Made by a program: the position numbers and the translations under genes
The notes under the pieces: model-generated
What the model saw: only the letters and a program-made list of their open reading frames with translations
Databases searched by the model: none
What the model was told of the DNA's origin: nothing
Source: an uncultured Selenomonas sp.
GTDB taxonomy: Bacteria > Bacillota > Negativicutes > Selenomonadales > Selenomonadaceae
NCBI GenBank assembly: GCA_900552565.1
Contig: USAK01000006.1
Coordinates: forward strand, 1-64,000
Reading direction: 5' to 3'
Length of the DNA: 64,000 nt
Shown: piece after piece, positions 1 to 8,115 of the stretch
Layout: every line of letters begins with the position of its first letter
Position numbering within the stretch: position 1 is the stretch's first letter

Positions 1-58
1 GCATGTGTTAAGCACGCCGCCAGCGTTCGTCCTGAGCCAGGATCAAACTCTCCATAAA
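1..58 (-). rRNA. 16S ribosomal RNA, 5' end only (partial)
   Basis: The reverse complement carries the universal 16S 5' segment GAGTTTGATCCTGGCTCAG followed by the ACGAACGCTGGCGGCG block. The mature end is placed at the TTTATGGAGAG start by analogy with Firmicutes. Only about 58 nt are inside the window; the rest lies beyond the left edge. Confidence 0.97.
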
Positions 59-416
59 ATTATGAAGAACCTTGATTGGCTCTAAAAATCTTTTTTGGCC
101 TGAACTTCAAAATGAAGCTCAGTAAAGAAATTGCCGATTGCTTATGTTCATAATCAATCGATGTTTTAATAACATCTGGCTTGAATCACAAATGATTCAT
201 GTTGCATTGTTTAGTTTTCAAAGAACAACTTTGTCTTTCGAAGCTCTCTCGCTTCAAGCGACTCATTTATTGTATCGCAGCTTCTTCATTCTGTCAAGAA
301 CTTTTTTCTTTTCATTTTGAAGATTTTGGCGTTCATGAAATTCATGAGCGGCTTCCGGTCAAGGAGCTTCATCTCATTTCTTTCATGTCGGCCGGTGTCT
401 TGCGGCGACTTGTATT
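59..416 (-). other. rRNA leader region, no protein gene
   Basis: This stretch is transcribed leader between the rRNA promoter and 16S. It is AT-rich and holds no convincing gene; the short open frames across it lack ribosome binding sites. At 205-227 the minus strand carries the pre-rRNA motif TTCTTTGAAAACTAAACA, common upstream of Firmicutes 16S genes and resembling a boxA/processing region. Confidence 0.75.
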
Positions 417-445
417 ATATTACAGGAAAGCCCTGCGTTTGTCAA
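417..445 (-). promoter_or_regulatory. rRNA operon promoter
   Basis: On the minus strand there is a perfect -35 TTGACA (440-445), a 17-nt spacer and a -10 TAATAT (417-422). It sits just after the tRNA-Gln terminator and about 360 nt before mature 16S, as expected for an rrn promoter. Confidence 0.8.
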
Positions 446-504
446 CACCCAATTTACGATTTTCTCAAAAAGATTTGTGACTATCCTAAAATGCCGGCAA
501 TACG

Positions 505-529
505 AAAAAAGCACCGCTTTCGCGGTGCC
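505..529 (-). terminator. Intrinsic terminator after tRNA-Gln
   Basis: The minus strand reads GGCACCGC-GAAA-GCGGTGC followed by TTTTTT. It separates the tRNA-Gln transcript from the rRNA promoter. Confidence 0.85.
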
Positions 530-539
530 ATTCTTCATA

Positions 540-615
540 TGGCAGGGGTAGCTGGACTCGAACCAACGCATGCGGGATTCAGAGACCCGTGCCTTACCAA
601 CTTGGCGATACCCCT
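540..615 (-). tRNA. tRNA-Gln (anticodon CUG)
   Basis: A 76-nt cloverleaf folds with acceptor AGGGGTA/TACCCCT, discriminator G and an encoded CCA. The anticodon loop CTCTGAA gives CUG at positions 34-36 after U33. The T-arm contains GGTTCGAGTCC. Position 31-39 of the anticodon stem is a U-U apposition, which is tolerated. Confidence 0.93.
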
Positions 616-835
616 GTGTCGTCAGCACTTCGCTGTCAACAAAAGATATTATAGCCTATTCCCTGCACTTTGGCAAGTACTTTTTTTATTTTTTACGGAA
701 CAAATGGAGAACCTAAAGGTGAAACAAGAAACAAAGAGGTCGCTTGTCTCTTCACAGACGATAGATTATGTTATAATATAAGTGATATCCATTGGCGATA
801 TAGCATGTGTTGTTATATAGATTAGGAGGAAAACT
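616..835. other. Intergenic region upstream of the EIIA gene
   Basis: About 220 nt without a gene. A TATAAT at about 772-777 and the SD AGGAGG just before 836 fit a promoter and ribosome binding site for the EIIA gene. The -35 is weak. Confidence 0.5.
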
Positions 836-1198
836 ATGGAAATTAAATACGATGTCTCTATTACGGCAATCGGCAATCTGGCCCGCACGTTCCTTGAGAA
901 CAACAACAGCGCCATCCTGCTTGACGAGGGCATCCGCCCGAATCTTTCGGACATGGTCATCGAGCATACGCCGGGCAAACTGGAAGAAGACATCAAGAAG
1001 GGCGATAAGCTCCTGATGGGCGGTGGCAAGTACACCGTAGAAAAAGTTGGCGAAGCTGCCAATGATAACATCCGCGAAGAAGGCCACTGCACGATTGTCT
1101 TCAACGCCTCCGGCTCCATGCCAGGCCAGATCATCGTCAAGGGTTCCGCACAGCCGATCCTTTCGGTTGGTGCTCATATCACGTTCACTAAAAAATAA
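836..1198 (+). CDS. PTS glucitol/sorbitol-type EIIA component
   Basis: This 120-residue protein matches the single-domain EIIA of the glucitol/sorbitol PTS family, which passes phosphate from HPr to EIIB. The family block is seen at residues 72-88 (VGEAANDNIREEGHCTIVF-like). His44 in the VIEHTPGKL segment aligns with the phosphorylated histidine region of E. coli SrlB. Length is typical. ATG is preceded by AGGAGGAAAACT. No EIIB/EIIC gene is near, so it stands alone between a tRNA and a convergent LacI gene and may act as an orphan phosphoacceptor or serve a distant permease. Family assignment is good; substrate is inferred. Confidence 0.85.
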   Translation: MEIKYDVSITAIGNLARTFLENNNSAILLDEGIRPNLSDMVIEHTPGKLEEDIKKGDKLLMGGGKYTVEKVGEAANDNIREEGHCTIVFNASGSMPGQIIVKGSAQPILSVGAHITFTKK

Positions 1199-1226
1199 GT
1201 GTTCCCCTGTCATCGGTCATAAGCAT

Positions 1227-1262
1227 AAAAAAGACTCTGCATCACTGCAGAGCCTTTTTTTA
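1227..1262. terminator. Bidirectional terminator between EIIA and LacI genes
   Basis: The stem GACTCTGCA/TGCAGAGCC is flanked by A-rich and T-rich tracts on both sides. It ends the EIIA gene on the plus strand and the LacI gene on the minus strand, whose stop codon overlaps the T-run. Confidence 0.85.
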
Positions 1263-2297
1263 TGCCAGTCCCCGATAAGACGACGGCGCTTTGTTTTCAT
1301 ATTCCTTAGTAAGATTGCGTACGCTCTCGCGTTCGACAAAGAATAACGGCAGCGTCAGATTTTCCTCGACATCACGTCCTGCCAGCAAATCCAGAAGATA
1401 CTGCGCGGCTTTCATGCCCAGCAGCTCATAATCAAAGGCAACGGTCGTCAGTGCCGGATATACGACAGCACCGACATCATAACCGCCAAAACCGACTACA
1501 GAAATCTGTTCCGGCACTTTGATGCCGCGCTCATGGAGATAGCGCAGCACGCCGAGACTGATATTGTCCGTGGCACCGACAACTACCGTCGGTGCCATCT
1601 GCAGGATTTCTGCACCTTTATTATAGGCCGAGAGAAAATCAAAGCCCGTTTGTACAAAATCAACCTTCGCTTCGGGGCGCCCTTCACAAAAAGCTTCAAT
1701 AAAGCCCTGCTTGCGGTCGATACCGACGGCCTTATCCGTCTCTGTGACACCGGCAAACACCGCATGAACATGCCCCATCTGCCGCAGATAAGCTCCGACC
1801 ATACGTCCTGCGGCCCAGTCATCAATCTTGATGCTGGGAACAGACGGGTCCCACTGACCCGTATAGATAATCGGAACCGGCGTGTTCTTTGCCATTTCGA
1901 TATGACGCGGCGTCAGACCGACAGAATCTACCAATATGCCGTCCACGCCCTGCTGCTGCAGGTTTTCGATATTCTCGATTTCCTTTTCCTGCGAAAGATG
2001 GCTGACTAGCAAAATTCCCTGATACCCCGCCGGGTCGAAGATGCGGTTGATGCCCGACAGCAGCTTGCCCACCGTAACCGAATCCATGCGCGGCAGGACA
2101 ACGCCTATGAGCTTGCTCTCCTGTGTCTTGAGGCGCTTGGCAAAGAAGTTGGACTTGAACCCCGTTTTCTCAATTGCCTCGCGGACTTTCTTCTGCTTTT
2201 CTACACTGATATAGCCGTGATTTAAGTAACGCGATACCGTACTCTTTGACACGCCTGCCAGTTCAGCCACATCTTTTATGGTTACCTTTGCTCCCAA
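1260..2297 (-). CDS. LacI-family transcriptional repressor
   Basis: A 345-residue DNA-binding regulator. The N-terminal helix-turn-helix has the LacI pattern (VTIKDVAELAGVSKSTVSRYLN, residues 5-26), followed by a periplasmic-binding-protein-like sugar domain from about residue 60. The GFGGYDVGAVVYPALTTV segment near the C-terminus resembles sucrose or catabolite-type LacI proteins. Translation probably starts at a TTG (2295-2297), because GGAGGGAACGTT lies directly upstream and no better start exists. It follows ung on the same strand with about 40 nt between. The sugar ligand cannot be read from the sequence; the nearby orphan EIIA suggests but does not prove a carbohydrate target. Confidence 0.88.
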   Translation of the reverse strand: MGAKVTIKDVAELAGVSKSTVSRYLNHGYISVEKQKKVREAIEKTGFKSNFFAKRLKTQESKLIGVVLPRMDSVTVGKLLSGINRIFDPAGYQGILLVSHLSQEKEIENIENLQQQGVDGILVDSVGLTPRHIEMAKNTPVPIIYTGQWDPSVPSIKIDDWAAGRMVGAYLRQMGHVHAVFAGVTETDKAVGIDRKQGFIEAFCEGRPEAKVDFVQTGFDFLSAYNKGAEILQMAPTVVVGATDNISLGVLRYLHERGIKVPEQISVVGFGGYDVGAVVYPALTTVAFDYELLGMKAAQYLLDLLAGRDVEENLTLPLFFVERESVRNLTKEYENKAPSSYRGLA

Positions 2298-2336
2298 AAC
2301 GTTCCCTCCAAAACCAGGAGATCCCTCCTGTAAAAA

Positions 2337-3011
2337 TCAGATATCCGGCAGCTGCCAGTCAATCGGCGTCTGTCCTGTCCTCACCAGAAAATCATTGACC
2401 CGCGAAAACGGCCGGCTGCCGAAAAAGCCGCGCGCTGCAGACAAGGGACTTGGATGAGGTGATTCGACAATATAATGATGCGGATTGGTAATCATGGCCT
2501 TTTTTCGCCGTGCCGGCGCGCCCCAAAGGATGAAGGCCATCGGTTTCTCGCGTTCATTGAGAAGTTCGATGATGCGGTCCGTGAAGATTTCCCAGCCCTG
2601 TCCATGATGAGAGTTTGCCTGATGCTCACGGACCGTCAATACCGTGTTGAGCAGCAGCACGCCCTGGTCCGCCCATGGCTTCAGACAGCCATTATTCGGC
2701 ACTTTGCAACCAAGGTCAGTCTGCAGTTCCTTGAAGATATTCAGAAGAGATGGCGGCGGCTGTACGCCCGGCAGCACGGAAAAGGACAGGCCATGCGCCT
2801 GTCCCGGGCCATGATAGGGGTCCTGCCCGAGGATGACGACCTTCGTATCCGCATAACTCGTATAATGAAGGGCGTTAAAGATTGCGTACATATCCGGATA
2901 GACATGATGCGTCCGATACTCATTGATGAGAAACTGCCTGAGCTTGCGGTAATACGGCTTCTTGAGCTCTGGATTGAGCAGCTCCGCCCAGTCATTATGA
3001 AAGATTTCCAT
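2337..3011 (-). CDS. ung: Uracil-DNA glycosylase
   Basis: This family 1 enzyme excises uracil from DNA in base-excision repair. The catalytic water-activating motif [18 protein letters not shown] is present (Asp64), and the C-terminal [11 protein letters not shown] motif supplies the catalytic histidine (about 186). The 224-residue length is typical. ATG at 3011 is preferred: GAAGGAAG lies 9 nt upstream, whereas an in-frame TTG at 3020 would abut the SD. It is downstream of the folate operon on the same strand and could be co-transcribed with it. Confidence 0.96.
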   Translation of the reverse strand: MEIFHNDWAELLNPELKKPYYRKLRQFLINEYRTHHVYPDMYAIFNALHYTSYADTKVVILGQDPYHGPGQAHGLSFSVLPGVQPPPSLLNIFKELQTDLGCKVPNNGCLKPWADQGVLLLNTVLTVREHQANSHHGQGWEIFTDRIIELLNEREKPMAFILWGAPARRKKAMITNPHHYIVESPHPSPLSAARGFFGSRPFSRVNDFLVRTGQTPIDWQLPDI

Positions 3012-3035
3012 GCTTAACAACTTCCTTCTCTATCC

Positions 3036-4100
3036 TTAGTCTCCGTCAGTCTCGTCTGAAAGCATTCTTCCTTCAGCTTCATAGCACTGGAAGACGCAGT
3101 GTTCCTGCGGCTCTTCACGCACAAGCGTAAACGGTTTCAGCCCCTGCAAAGGGAAAAAACAGTCTGCTGTATATTTACCACTGAGGCGCGTAATCTGTGC
3201 TTCGCGTACATAAGGCAGCAGCATTTTGTAAATTTCAGCCCCGCCGATACACCAAAAGCTTCGTCCTGCCTTTTCCTGCTGCAGACGTCCAAGCTCCTGC
3301 CAGAGTTCCAGCAGCGTATGACAGACAACGAAGCCTGGGGCTGCCTCAGGGGGCAGGCTGCGTGACAGGACGATATTTACGCGTTCTGGCAGCGGCCGGC
3401 GTCCTGGCAAACTCTCCATGGTCCTGTGTCCCATGATGACGGTCTGCCCGATTGTCAGCCGGCGGAAACGTGCCATATCTTCCGGCAGCTGGACGAGCAG
3501 TTTTCCCTGAAAACCCAGTCCGCCCGCTGCGTCGACGCAGGCAATGAGCTTTAACGGCCAGGGATGCGCAAGCTCGGCAGAGGGAAAAACACCCTGCCCC
3601 TCCGTCTGCCGGCACCATGACTGCACCGTCCTGCCAAGAATCTCTACGCCGCCAGCAATATCCGCCAACGGACGCAGAACAAAGGCCCGCTGCGTCAAAT
3701 AGGGATGCGGCAGCCGCAGTTCCGGCTCTTCCATAGACACGCCCGGCATATGCAGCAAATCAATGTCAATGGTCCGCGCCCCCCAATGTTCATGACGCAC
3801 GCGGCCCAGTTCTTTTTCGATACGCTGGCATTCTTTCAGGAGTGCCAAAGGCGGCAGCTTCGTCACCAAGGCCGCCGCAGCGTTAAGGAAAGCCGGCTGG
3901 TCAAGCTTGCCCCACGGAGCCGTCTCATACAATGGCGATACCGCGGTCAGACGGGTTTCCGGCACAGAAGCCAAGCGGCGCAGGGCTTCGCGCATGGTCT
4001 CCCCACGCGGACCGAGATTTGCGCCGAGACTCAAATAACAGATATTTTCTTTTTGTCCTTTCAACTCAGCCAAGACGCCCTCACTTCCGCTCTCTTGCAA
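3036..4100 (-). CDS. FolK-FolA fusion (HPPK and dihydrofolate reductase)
   Basis: A 354-residue bifunctional folate enzyme. Residues about 20-165 are HPPK (LSLGANLGPR; SPLYETAPWG; the pyrophosphokinase signature HWGARTIDIDLL at 105-115). Residues about 184-345 are DHFR (LIACVDAAGGLGFQGK, LPEDMARFRRLT with acidic residue Glu207, VIMGHRTMESLPGRR, CIGGAEIYKMLLPY). HPPK makes the pyrophosphorylated pterin used by FolP; DHFR makes tetrahydrofolate. The usual tryptophan before the LPEDM block (LPW in most DHFRs) is replaced (LLVQLPEDM), so the active-site loop is divergent. The reading starts inside the end of folB. The start is uncertain: a TTG at 4098-4100, or a TTG nine codons later with GTGAGG upstream. 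Confidence 0.88.
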   Translation of the reverse strand: MQESGSEGVLAELKGQKENICYLSLGANLGPRGETMREALRRLASVPETRLTAVSPLYETAPWGKLDQPAFLNAAAALVTKLPPLALLKECQRIEKELGRVRHEHWGARTIDIDLLHMPGVSMEEPELRLPHPYLTQRAFVLRPLADIAGGVEILGRTVQSWCRQTEGQGVFPSAELAHPWPLKLIACVDAAGGLGFQGKLLVQLPEDMARFRRLTIGQTVIMGHRTMESLPGRRPLPERVNIVLSRSLPPEAAPGFVVCHTLLELWQELGRLQQEKAGRSFWCIGGAEIYKMLLPYVREAQITRLSGKYTADCFFPLQGLKPFTLVREEPQEHCVFQCYEAEGRMLSDETDGD

Positions 4101-4458
4101 TGGTCACAGACACATCCTGGAACTTGCCCGGAATCGGCGCCGCAGGCTTATGGACCGTGATTTCCACTTTAGCAATGAGCGGATATTCCTGCAGAATCAT
4201 GCCTGCGATACGCTCGGCCACAGTCTCAATCAGATTGACCGGCTTGCCCTCGACAATCGCACGAATCTTTGTAAAGACCTCGGCGTAATTCACCGTCTTT
4301 GTAAGGTCATCCTGCTTTCCCGCCGGCTGCAGGTCAAGGTACAGCACAGTATCGACGAAAAAACTCTGCCCCTGCCGGCGTTCGGCCTCAAGGCAGCCAT
4401 GATACCCATAAAACTCCATATGGTCTAATGTAATACGGTCCATTTTCCCCTCACTCAT
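4081..4458 (-). CDS. folB: Dihydroneopterin aldolase
   Basis: FolB cleaves 7,8-dihydroneopterin to 6-hydroxymethyldihydropterin and glycolaldehyde. The protein is about 120-125 residues with family landmarks FYGYHGCLEAERRQGQSFFVD, the substrate-anchoring ETVAERIAGMIL segment and the VHKPAAPIPG block near the C-terminus. The first ATG (4458) has a weak SD; ATG at 4443 (MDRITLDH) has GAGGGG close upstream and is at least as likely. It overlaps the FolK-FolA gene by up to 20 nt, which suggests translational coupling. Confidence 0.94.
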   Translation of the reverse strand: MSEGKMDRITLDHMEFYGYHGCLEAERRQGQSFFVDTVLYLDLQPAGKQDDLTKTVNYAEVFTKIRAIVEGKPVNLIETVAERIAGMILQEYPLIAKVEITVHKPAAPIPGKFQDVSVTIARERK

Positions 4459-4495
4459 ATCTTCTCACTCGCTCAGCATCGACAGAAGGATTTCG

Positions 4496-5347
4496 TCATT
4501 CTGCCTGCAGTATGGCATCCGTCATGCGGCACATGCGCGCAATCGGCTTGACATCGTGGATGCGCACAATGCCCGCGCCCTTCATGATGCCGACCACGCA
4601 CGTTGCCCCCGTGGCTTCCATGCGCTCATCGACCGGCAGGCCTAAAGCGGCACCGATAAAGCTCTTGCGGCTCGTCCCCAAAAGCAGCGGATACTCCATG
4701 CCATCGATGGTCAGGAGTTCCTGCTGACGGCGCAGCACCGTCAGATTGCCCTCCGGCGTCTTGCCAAAGCCGATGCCGGGGTCCAAAAGCAGATTCTCTC
4801 TTGGCACGCCGGCTTCATCGGCCAGCGCTATCGTACGGCGGAAAAAGTCCTGCATCGTCGCGATGATGTCGCGCTCATACGTCTTGCCGTCCTGATTGTG
4901 CATGACGATAATCGGCAGGCCCGACTCAGCCGCCACTTTAGCCATTGCGCCCGGCTCTTCCTTGTACTGCAGGCCCCAGATATCGTTGAGCATATGGCAG
5001 CCAGCCTTGACCGCTTCTCTTGCAGTCTCTGCCTTGAACGTATCAACGGATACAGGGACAGGGCATTCCTTAAGGATGGTCTCCAAGAATGGCAGCAGCC
5101 TCTCAATTTCCTGCTGGGCTGGCATCGTCTTGAAGCCTGGGCGGCTCGACTCAGCACCGATATCAATGATATCGGCGCCGTCTTTTACCATCTCTTCCAT
5201 ATGACGCAGAGCCTTATCTTTCGTATTCCATTTGCCGCCATCGGAAAAAGAATCCGGCGTCACATTGAGTACGCCCATGACAAGCGTACGCTTGCCAAGC
5301 TCGAGTTCTTTGCCATCACGAAATACATACTTGCGTTTTGCTGTCAT
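4496..5347 (-). CDS. folP: Dihydropteroate synthase
   Basis: FolP joins 6-hydroxymethyl-dihydropterin pyrophosphate to p-aminobenzoate. Signature 1, VMGVLNVTPDSFSDGG, and signature 2, DIIDIGAESSRPG, are near the N-terminus; LLDPGIGFGKT and LLGTSRKSFIG form the C-terminal pterin-binding part. Length 283 residues is typical. ATG at 5347 is chosen: AGGAGGAAAACGGGA precedes it and its ATGA overlaps the folE stop. An upstream in-frame start at 5386 would lie within folE. This is the sulfonamide target enzyme. Confidence 0.96.
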   Translation of the reverse strand: MTAKRKYVFRDGKELELGKRTLVMGVLNVTPDSFSDGGKWNTKDKALRHMEEMVKDGADIIDIGAESSRPGFKTMPAQQEIERLLPFLETILKECPVPVSVDTFKAETAREAVKAGCHMLNDIWGLQYKEEPGAMAKVAAESGLPIIVMHNQDGKTYERDIIATMQDFFRRTIALADEAGVPRENLLLDPGIGFGKTPEGNLTVLRRQQELLTIDGMEYPLLLGTSRKSFIGAALGLPVDERMEATGATCVVGIMKGAGIVRIHDVKPIARMCRMTDAILQAE

Positions 5348-5916
5348 TCCCGTTTTCCTCCTAACAAAAGCCATGCCTGCTGGCAAAGCGATGCCTCATC
5401 GCGGAATACGCCCCGGCATTCTGACGTAATCGTCTGCGTCCCATGGGCTCTGGGGTCGCGCATGGTCATGCAGAGCTGCTGCGCTTCAATGACAACGAGC
5501 ACGCCCTCAGCATCCAGCCCCTTCTCTATGGCAGATGCAATCTGCATCGTCAGGCGCTCCTGCAGCTGCGGACGGTGCGCAAGGCATTCCACCAGTTTGA
5601 CAAACTTGCCAAATCCTGCTACCTGCCCGTCATGCGGCAGATAAGCCAGATGAACCTCACCAAAGAACGGCAGCAGGTGATGCTCGCAGATGGAATGAAA
5701 CGGAATGTGCGTGACGGCAACAATGCCTTTCGTATCCGAGGCAAAGCGTTCGCGCCAAATCTCCTCCGGATTCCTGCCAACGCCATCAAACAGTTCTTCA
5801 TAAAGAGCCGCCACCCGCTTCGGTGTCTGTTCCATGCCCTGTTCCTTAAGATTCAGCCCTACCGCTTCCAAAAAGGCCCGCATGGCCTGCACGGCCTTTT
5901 CATTCGTATCCCGCAT
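5344..5916 (-). CDS. folE: GTP cyclohydrolase I
   Basis: FolE converts GTP to 7,8-dihydroneopterin triphosphate, the first pterin step. The Zn/active-site block FHSICEHHLLPFFGEVHLAYLP and the C-terminal LCMTMRDPRAHGTQTITS segment are clear. The likely start is ATG at 5916 (190 residues, family length) with GGAGG upstream. A longer open frame to 5994 begins inside the preceding ferredoxin terminator and is rejected. It is the first gene of folE-folP-folB-folKA, with a 4-nt overlap to folP. Confidence 0.95.
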   Translation of the reverse strand: MRDTNEKAVQAMRAFLEAVGLNLKEQGMEQTPKRVAALYEELFDGVGRNPEEIWRERFASDTKGIVAVTHIPFHSICEHHLLPFFGEVHLAYLPHDGQVAGFGKFVKLVECLAHRPQLQERLTMQIASAIEKGLDAEGVLVVIEAQQLCMTMRDPRAHGTQTITSECRGVFRDEASLCQQAWLLLGGKRE

Positions 5917-5958
5917 ATCCTCCGCCCTCTCGTTTTCTAACGATTTATCATTATTTTT

Positions 5959-5987
5959 ATTATAGGAAATCCGCGCAAAAAAAACAA
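5959..5987 (-). promoter_or_regulatory. Probable promoter of the folate operon
   Basis: On the minus strand TTGTTT (5982-5987), a 17-nt spacer and TATAAT (5959-5964). The -35 overlaps the U-tract of the ferredoxin terminator, a compact arrangement. Confidence 0.55.
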
Positions 5988-6007
5988 CCGCCATAACGGC
6001 GGCTGTT
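5976..6007 (-). terminator. Terminator of the ferredoxin gene
   Basis: The minus strand reads AACAGCCGCC-GTTAT-GGCGGTTGTT followed by a run of T. Confidence 0.85.
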
Positions 6008-6032
6008 TATGATCTTCTCGTCTCCTCAGGCG

Positions 6033-6218
6033 TTACTTGACCTGAATAGCCCCAACCGGGCAGTCAGCAGCGGCTTCCTTGGCATCATCAACGCTGCCCT
6101 CAGGGATCTCCTGATACCCCTCAGCAAGGCCATCATCGCCAATGCGGAAAGCGTCCGGTGCAACATCCGTGCACATACCGCAGCCGATGCAGGCAGACTT
6201 ATCAACGTATCCTTTCAT
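6033..6218 (-). CDS. [4Fe-4S] ferredoxin
   Basis: A 61-residue monocluster ferredoxin, a small soluble electron carrier. CIGCGMC gives cysteines 10, 13 and 16, and the fourth ligand is Cys53 in CPVGAI; there is no second CxxCxxC set, so it binds one cluster. ATG at 6218 is supported by AAGGAGG eight nt upstream; an in-frame ATG at 6248 lacks an SD. It has its own terminator, so it is monocistronic. Partner enzymes are not identifiable from context. Confidence 0.93.
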   Translation of the reverse strand: MKGYVDKSACIGCGMCTDVAPDAFRIGDDGLAEGYQEIPEGSVDDAKEAAADCPVGAIQVK

Positions 6219-6347
6219 AAGAAAACCCTCCTTATATAACACATTCATTCATTATCCTGACGGACATCTTTATCATAGCACAGACGGCCTGCGCATGGCG
6301 TAACAAATCTTACGGAATTTTTGTCATGATTATATTATAGATAGAAA

Positions 6348-6378
6348 GAAGCTCCTGCCATCAGCCTTGCAGGAGCTC
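6348..6378 (-). terminator. Terminator of the aspartase gene
   Basis: The stem AGCTCCTGC/GCAGGAGCT with a 10-nt loop follows the stop codon of aspA by about 50 nt on the minus strand and is followed by a short T-rich tract. Confidence 0.7.
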
Positions 6379-6426
6379 CTTCATCTAAGGGGGATTTATT
6401 ATATTGGGGTAATCCAGAACTGCAAA

Positions 6427-7815
6427 TTACTCAGCAATGCCCGGCGTCGTCATCTGGCGCGGAGAGAGGATGTGCTCCATCTTCTCCTTGGAAAGGAGAC
6501 CTTTCTCCATGATAACCTGACGGATCGGTTTGCCCGTGTTGTAAGCTTCTTTAGCGAGCATAGCGGAATTCTCATAGCCGATATGCGGCAGCAGAGCCGT
6601 GACAACACCGACGCTCTTGTCGAGCCATTCCTGGCACTGCTCTTTGTTCGGCTCAAGACCGATGAGGAGCTTATCCACAAACGTATTGACGGCATTCGTC
6701 ATGTATTTCATCGAGTTGAACATGTTGAAAGCCATGACCGGCTCCATAACGTTGAGCTCGAACTGACCGTTTTCAACACCAAGCGTAACGGCGAGGTCGT
6801 TGCCGATAACCTGGTAGCAAGCCTGGTCAAGGACTTCAGCGATAACCGGATTGACTTTGCCCGGCATGATGGAAGAACCCGGCTGACGTTTCGGCAGCTT
6901 GAGTTCGTTGAGGCCGCAACGCGGACCGGAAGCCATGAGACGGAAGTCGTTGGCCATCTTGATGAGGACCAGAGCCGTCGTCTTCATAGCGCTCGAGATA
7001 TCGGAGAACCCATCCGTGTTGTTCGTGGCATCGATCATGTTGTCAGCCGTAACGTATTTCTCACCCGTGACTTCGCTGAGCGTCTCAGCAACTTTCTTGA
7101 TGTAAGCCGGCTCTGCATTGAGACCCGTGCCTACTGCCGTGCCGCCCATGTTGATGACATGGAGACCATCGATGGCATGGTCAATGCGTTTGATGCCGCG
7201 GCGTACAGCCGAAGCATACATGCCCATTTCCTGACCAAGCGTGATAGGAACAGCATCCTGCAGGTGCGTACGGCCCATCTTAAGGATGTCCTTGTACTCT
7301 TCGGATTTCTTCTCGAGTTCCGTTGCCAGGCGGTCAAGAGCAGCCGTAAGTTTCTTTGCCTTATGGCTCAGGCAGACCTTGATGCTCGTCGGGAACGAGT
7401 CATTCGTGGACTGAGCCATGTTAGCGTGATTGTTCGGAGAGATGATGTCATAACGGCCTTTCGGCTGACCAATGATCTCCAGAGCACGGTTGCAGAGGAC
7501 TTCGTTCATGTTCATGTTGATGGACGTACCAGCACCGCCCTGAATCGGGTCAACTGGGAACTGATCAAGCCATTTGCCTTCGATGATTTCATCTGCGGCC
7601 TGAATCAGAGCATCACCGATTTTCTTATCGAGACGGCCCGTTGCCATGTTGGCCATAGCAGCTGCCTTCTTGACACGTGCGATGCACTGTACGAAATCCG
7701 GATCGATTACCTGACCCGTGATGTGGAAGTTATCGATGGCACGCATCGTCTGAACACCGTAATAAACCTCATCCGGTACTTCGAGTTCACCAATGAAATC
7801 ATGTTCTTTTCTCAT
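6427..7815 (-). CDS. aspA: Aspartate ammonia-lyase (aspartase)
   Basis: The enzyme interconverts L-aspartate with fumarate and ammonia. It belongs to the fumarase/aspartase superfamily: the GSSIMPGKVN catalytic loop lies near residues 313-322, and the substrate-binding GRTHLQDAVP, STNDSFPTS and TAVGTGLN blocks are present. The C-terminal part (MEPVMAFNMFNSM) is aspartase-like rather than class II fumarase-like. ATG at 7815 is preferred (462 residues, AAAGGAA 10 nt upstream) over an upstream GTG. In fumarate-reducing anaerobes aspartase supplies fumarate from aspartate. Its promoter carries TGTATACA palindromes shared with the glutamate synthase promoter. Confidence 0.93.
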   Translation of the reverse strand: MRKEHDFIGELEVPDEVYYGVQTMRAIDNFHITGQVIDPDFVQCIARVKKAAAMANMATGRLDKKIGDALIQAADEIIEGKWLDQFPVDPIQGGAGTSINMNMNEVLCNRALEIIGQPKGRYDIISPNNHANMAQSTNDSFPTSIKVCLSHKAKKLTAALDRLATELEKKSEEYKDILKMGRTHLQDAVPITLGQEMGMYASAVRRGIKRIDHAIDGLHVINMGGTAVGTGLNAEPAYIKKVAETLSEVTGEKYVTADNMIDATNNTDGFSDISSAMKTTALVLIKMANDFRLMASGPRCGLNELKLPKRQPGSSIMPGKVNPVIAEVLDQACYQVIGNDLAVTLGVENGQFELNVMEPVMAFNMFNSMKYMTNAVNTFVDKLLIGLEPNKEQCQEWLDKSVGVVTALLPHIGYENSAMLAKEAYNTGKPIRQVIMEKGLLSKEKMEHILSPRQMTTPGIAE

Positions 7816-7944
7816 GTTTGCCACGTTCCTTTCTTTTTCCGCCTGATCTCTCAGGCGAAGCCTGAAATGAAATCTTTGCGTTGTAAGCGTTGTTTTTATT
7901 TAGCAAGCTCGGTGATTTCTTCATCACTTCGCTTTGTTGGCTGT

Positions 7945-7973
7945 ATTGTATCATGTATACAAAATACAATCAA
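7945..7973 (-). promoter_or_regulatory. aspA promoter
   Basis: The minus strand has TTGATT (7968-7973), a 17-nt spacer and TACAAT (7945-7950). A TGTATACA palindrome (7954-7961) lies in the spacer. Confidence 0.7.
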
Positions 7974-7997
7974 GTACATTTTTTAAAAAATGTCTTT

Positions 7998-8011
7998 TTG
8001 TGTATACACAA
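7998..8011. promoter_or_regulatory. Perfect palindrome upstream of the aspA -35
   Basis: TTGTGTATACACAA is a perfect 14-bp palindrome about 25 nt upstream of the -35. Its core TGTATACA recurs in the spacer of the same promoter and in the glutamate synthase promoter, so it is a candidate operator for an unidentified regulator. Confidence 0.6.
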
Positions 8012-8115
8012 TTACAGATACTGCTGCTAAACCGATACAATAGATTCTTTCACAAAAAACAGTGTGGAAAGAGCAGCGCCTGCTGCTCTTTTCCTTCACC
8101 GTCATAAACCAAATC

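Larger units (their letters stand above)
7816..8115. other. 300-nt region between aspA and the DASS carrier
   Basis: No gene is seen. It holds the aspA promoter, two TGTATACA palindromes and about 130 nt of aspA 5' leader, which contains a short hairpin (GCCTGA/TCAGGC) near 7834-7853. The 90 nt next to the DASS stop contain no clear terminator. Confidence 0.6.

Noticed and set aside
5917..5994. Longer N-terminus of FolE
   Set aside because: It would start inside the ferredoxin terminator and upstream of the likely promoter; the family length fits the later ATG.
6367..7986. A 539-residue open frame on the plus strand opposite aspA
   Set aside because: It is antisense to a clear aspartase, has no family features, and reflects high third-position GC of the real gene.
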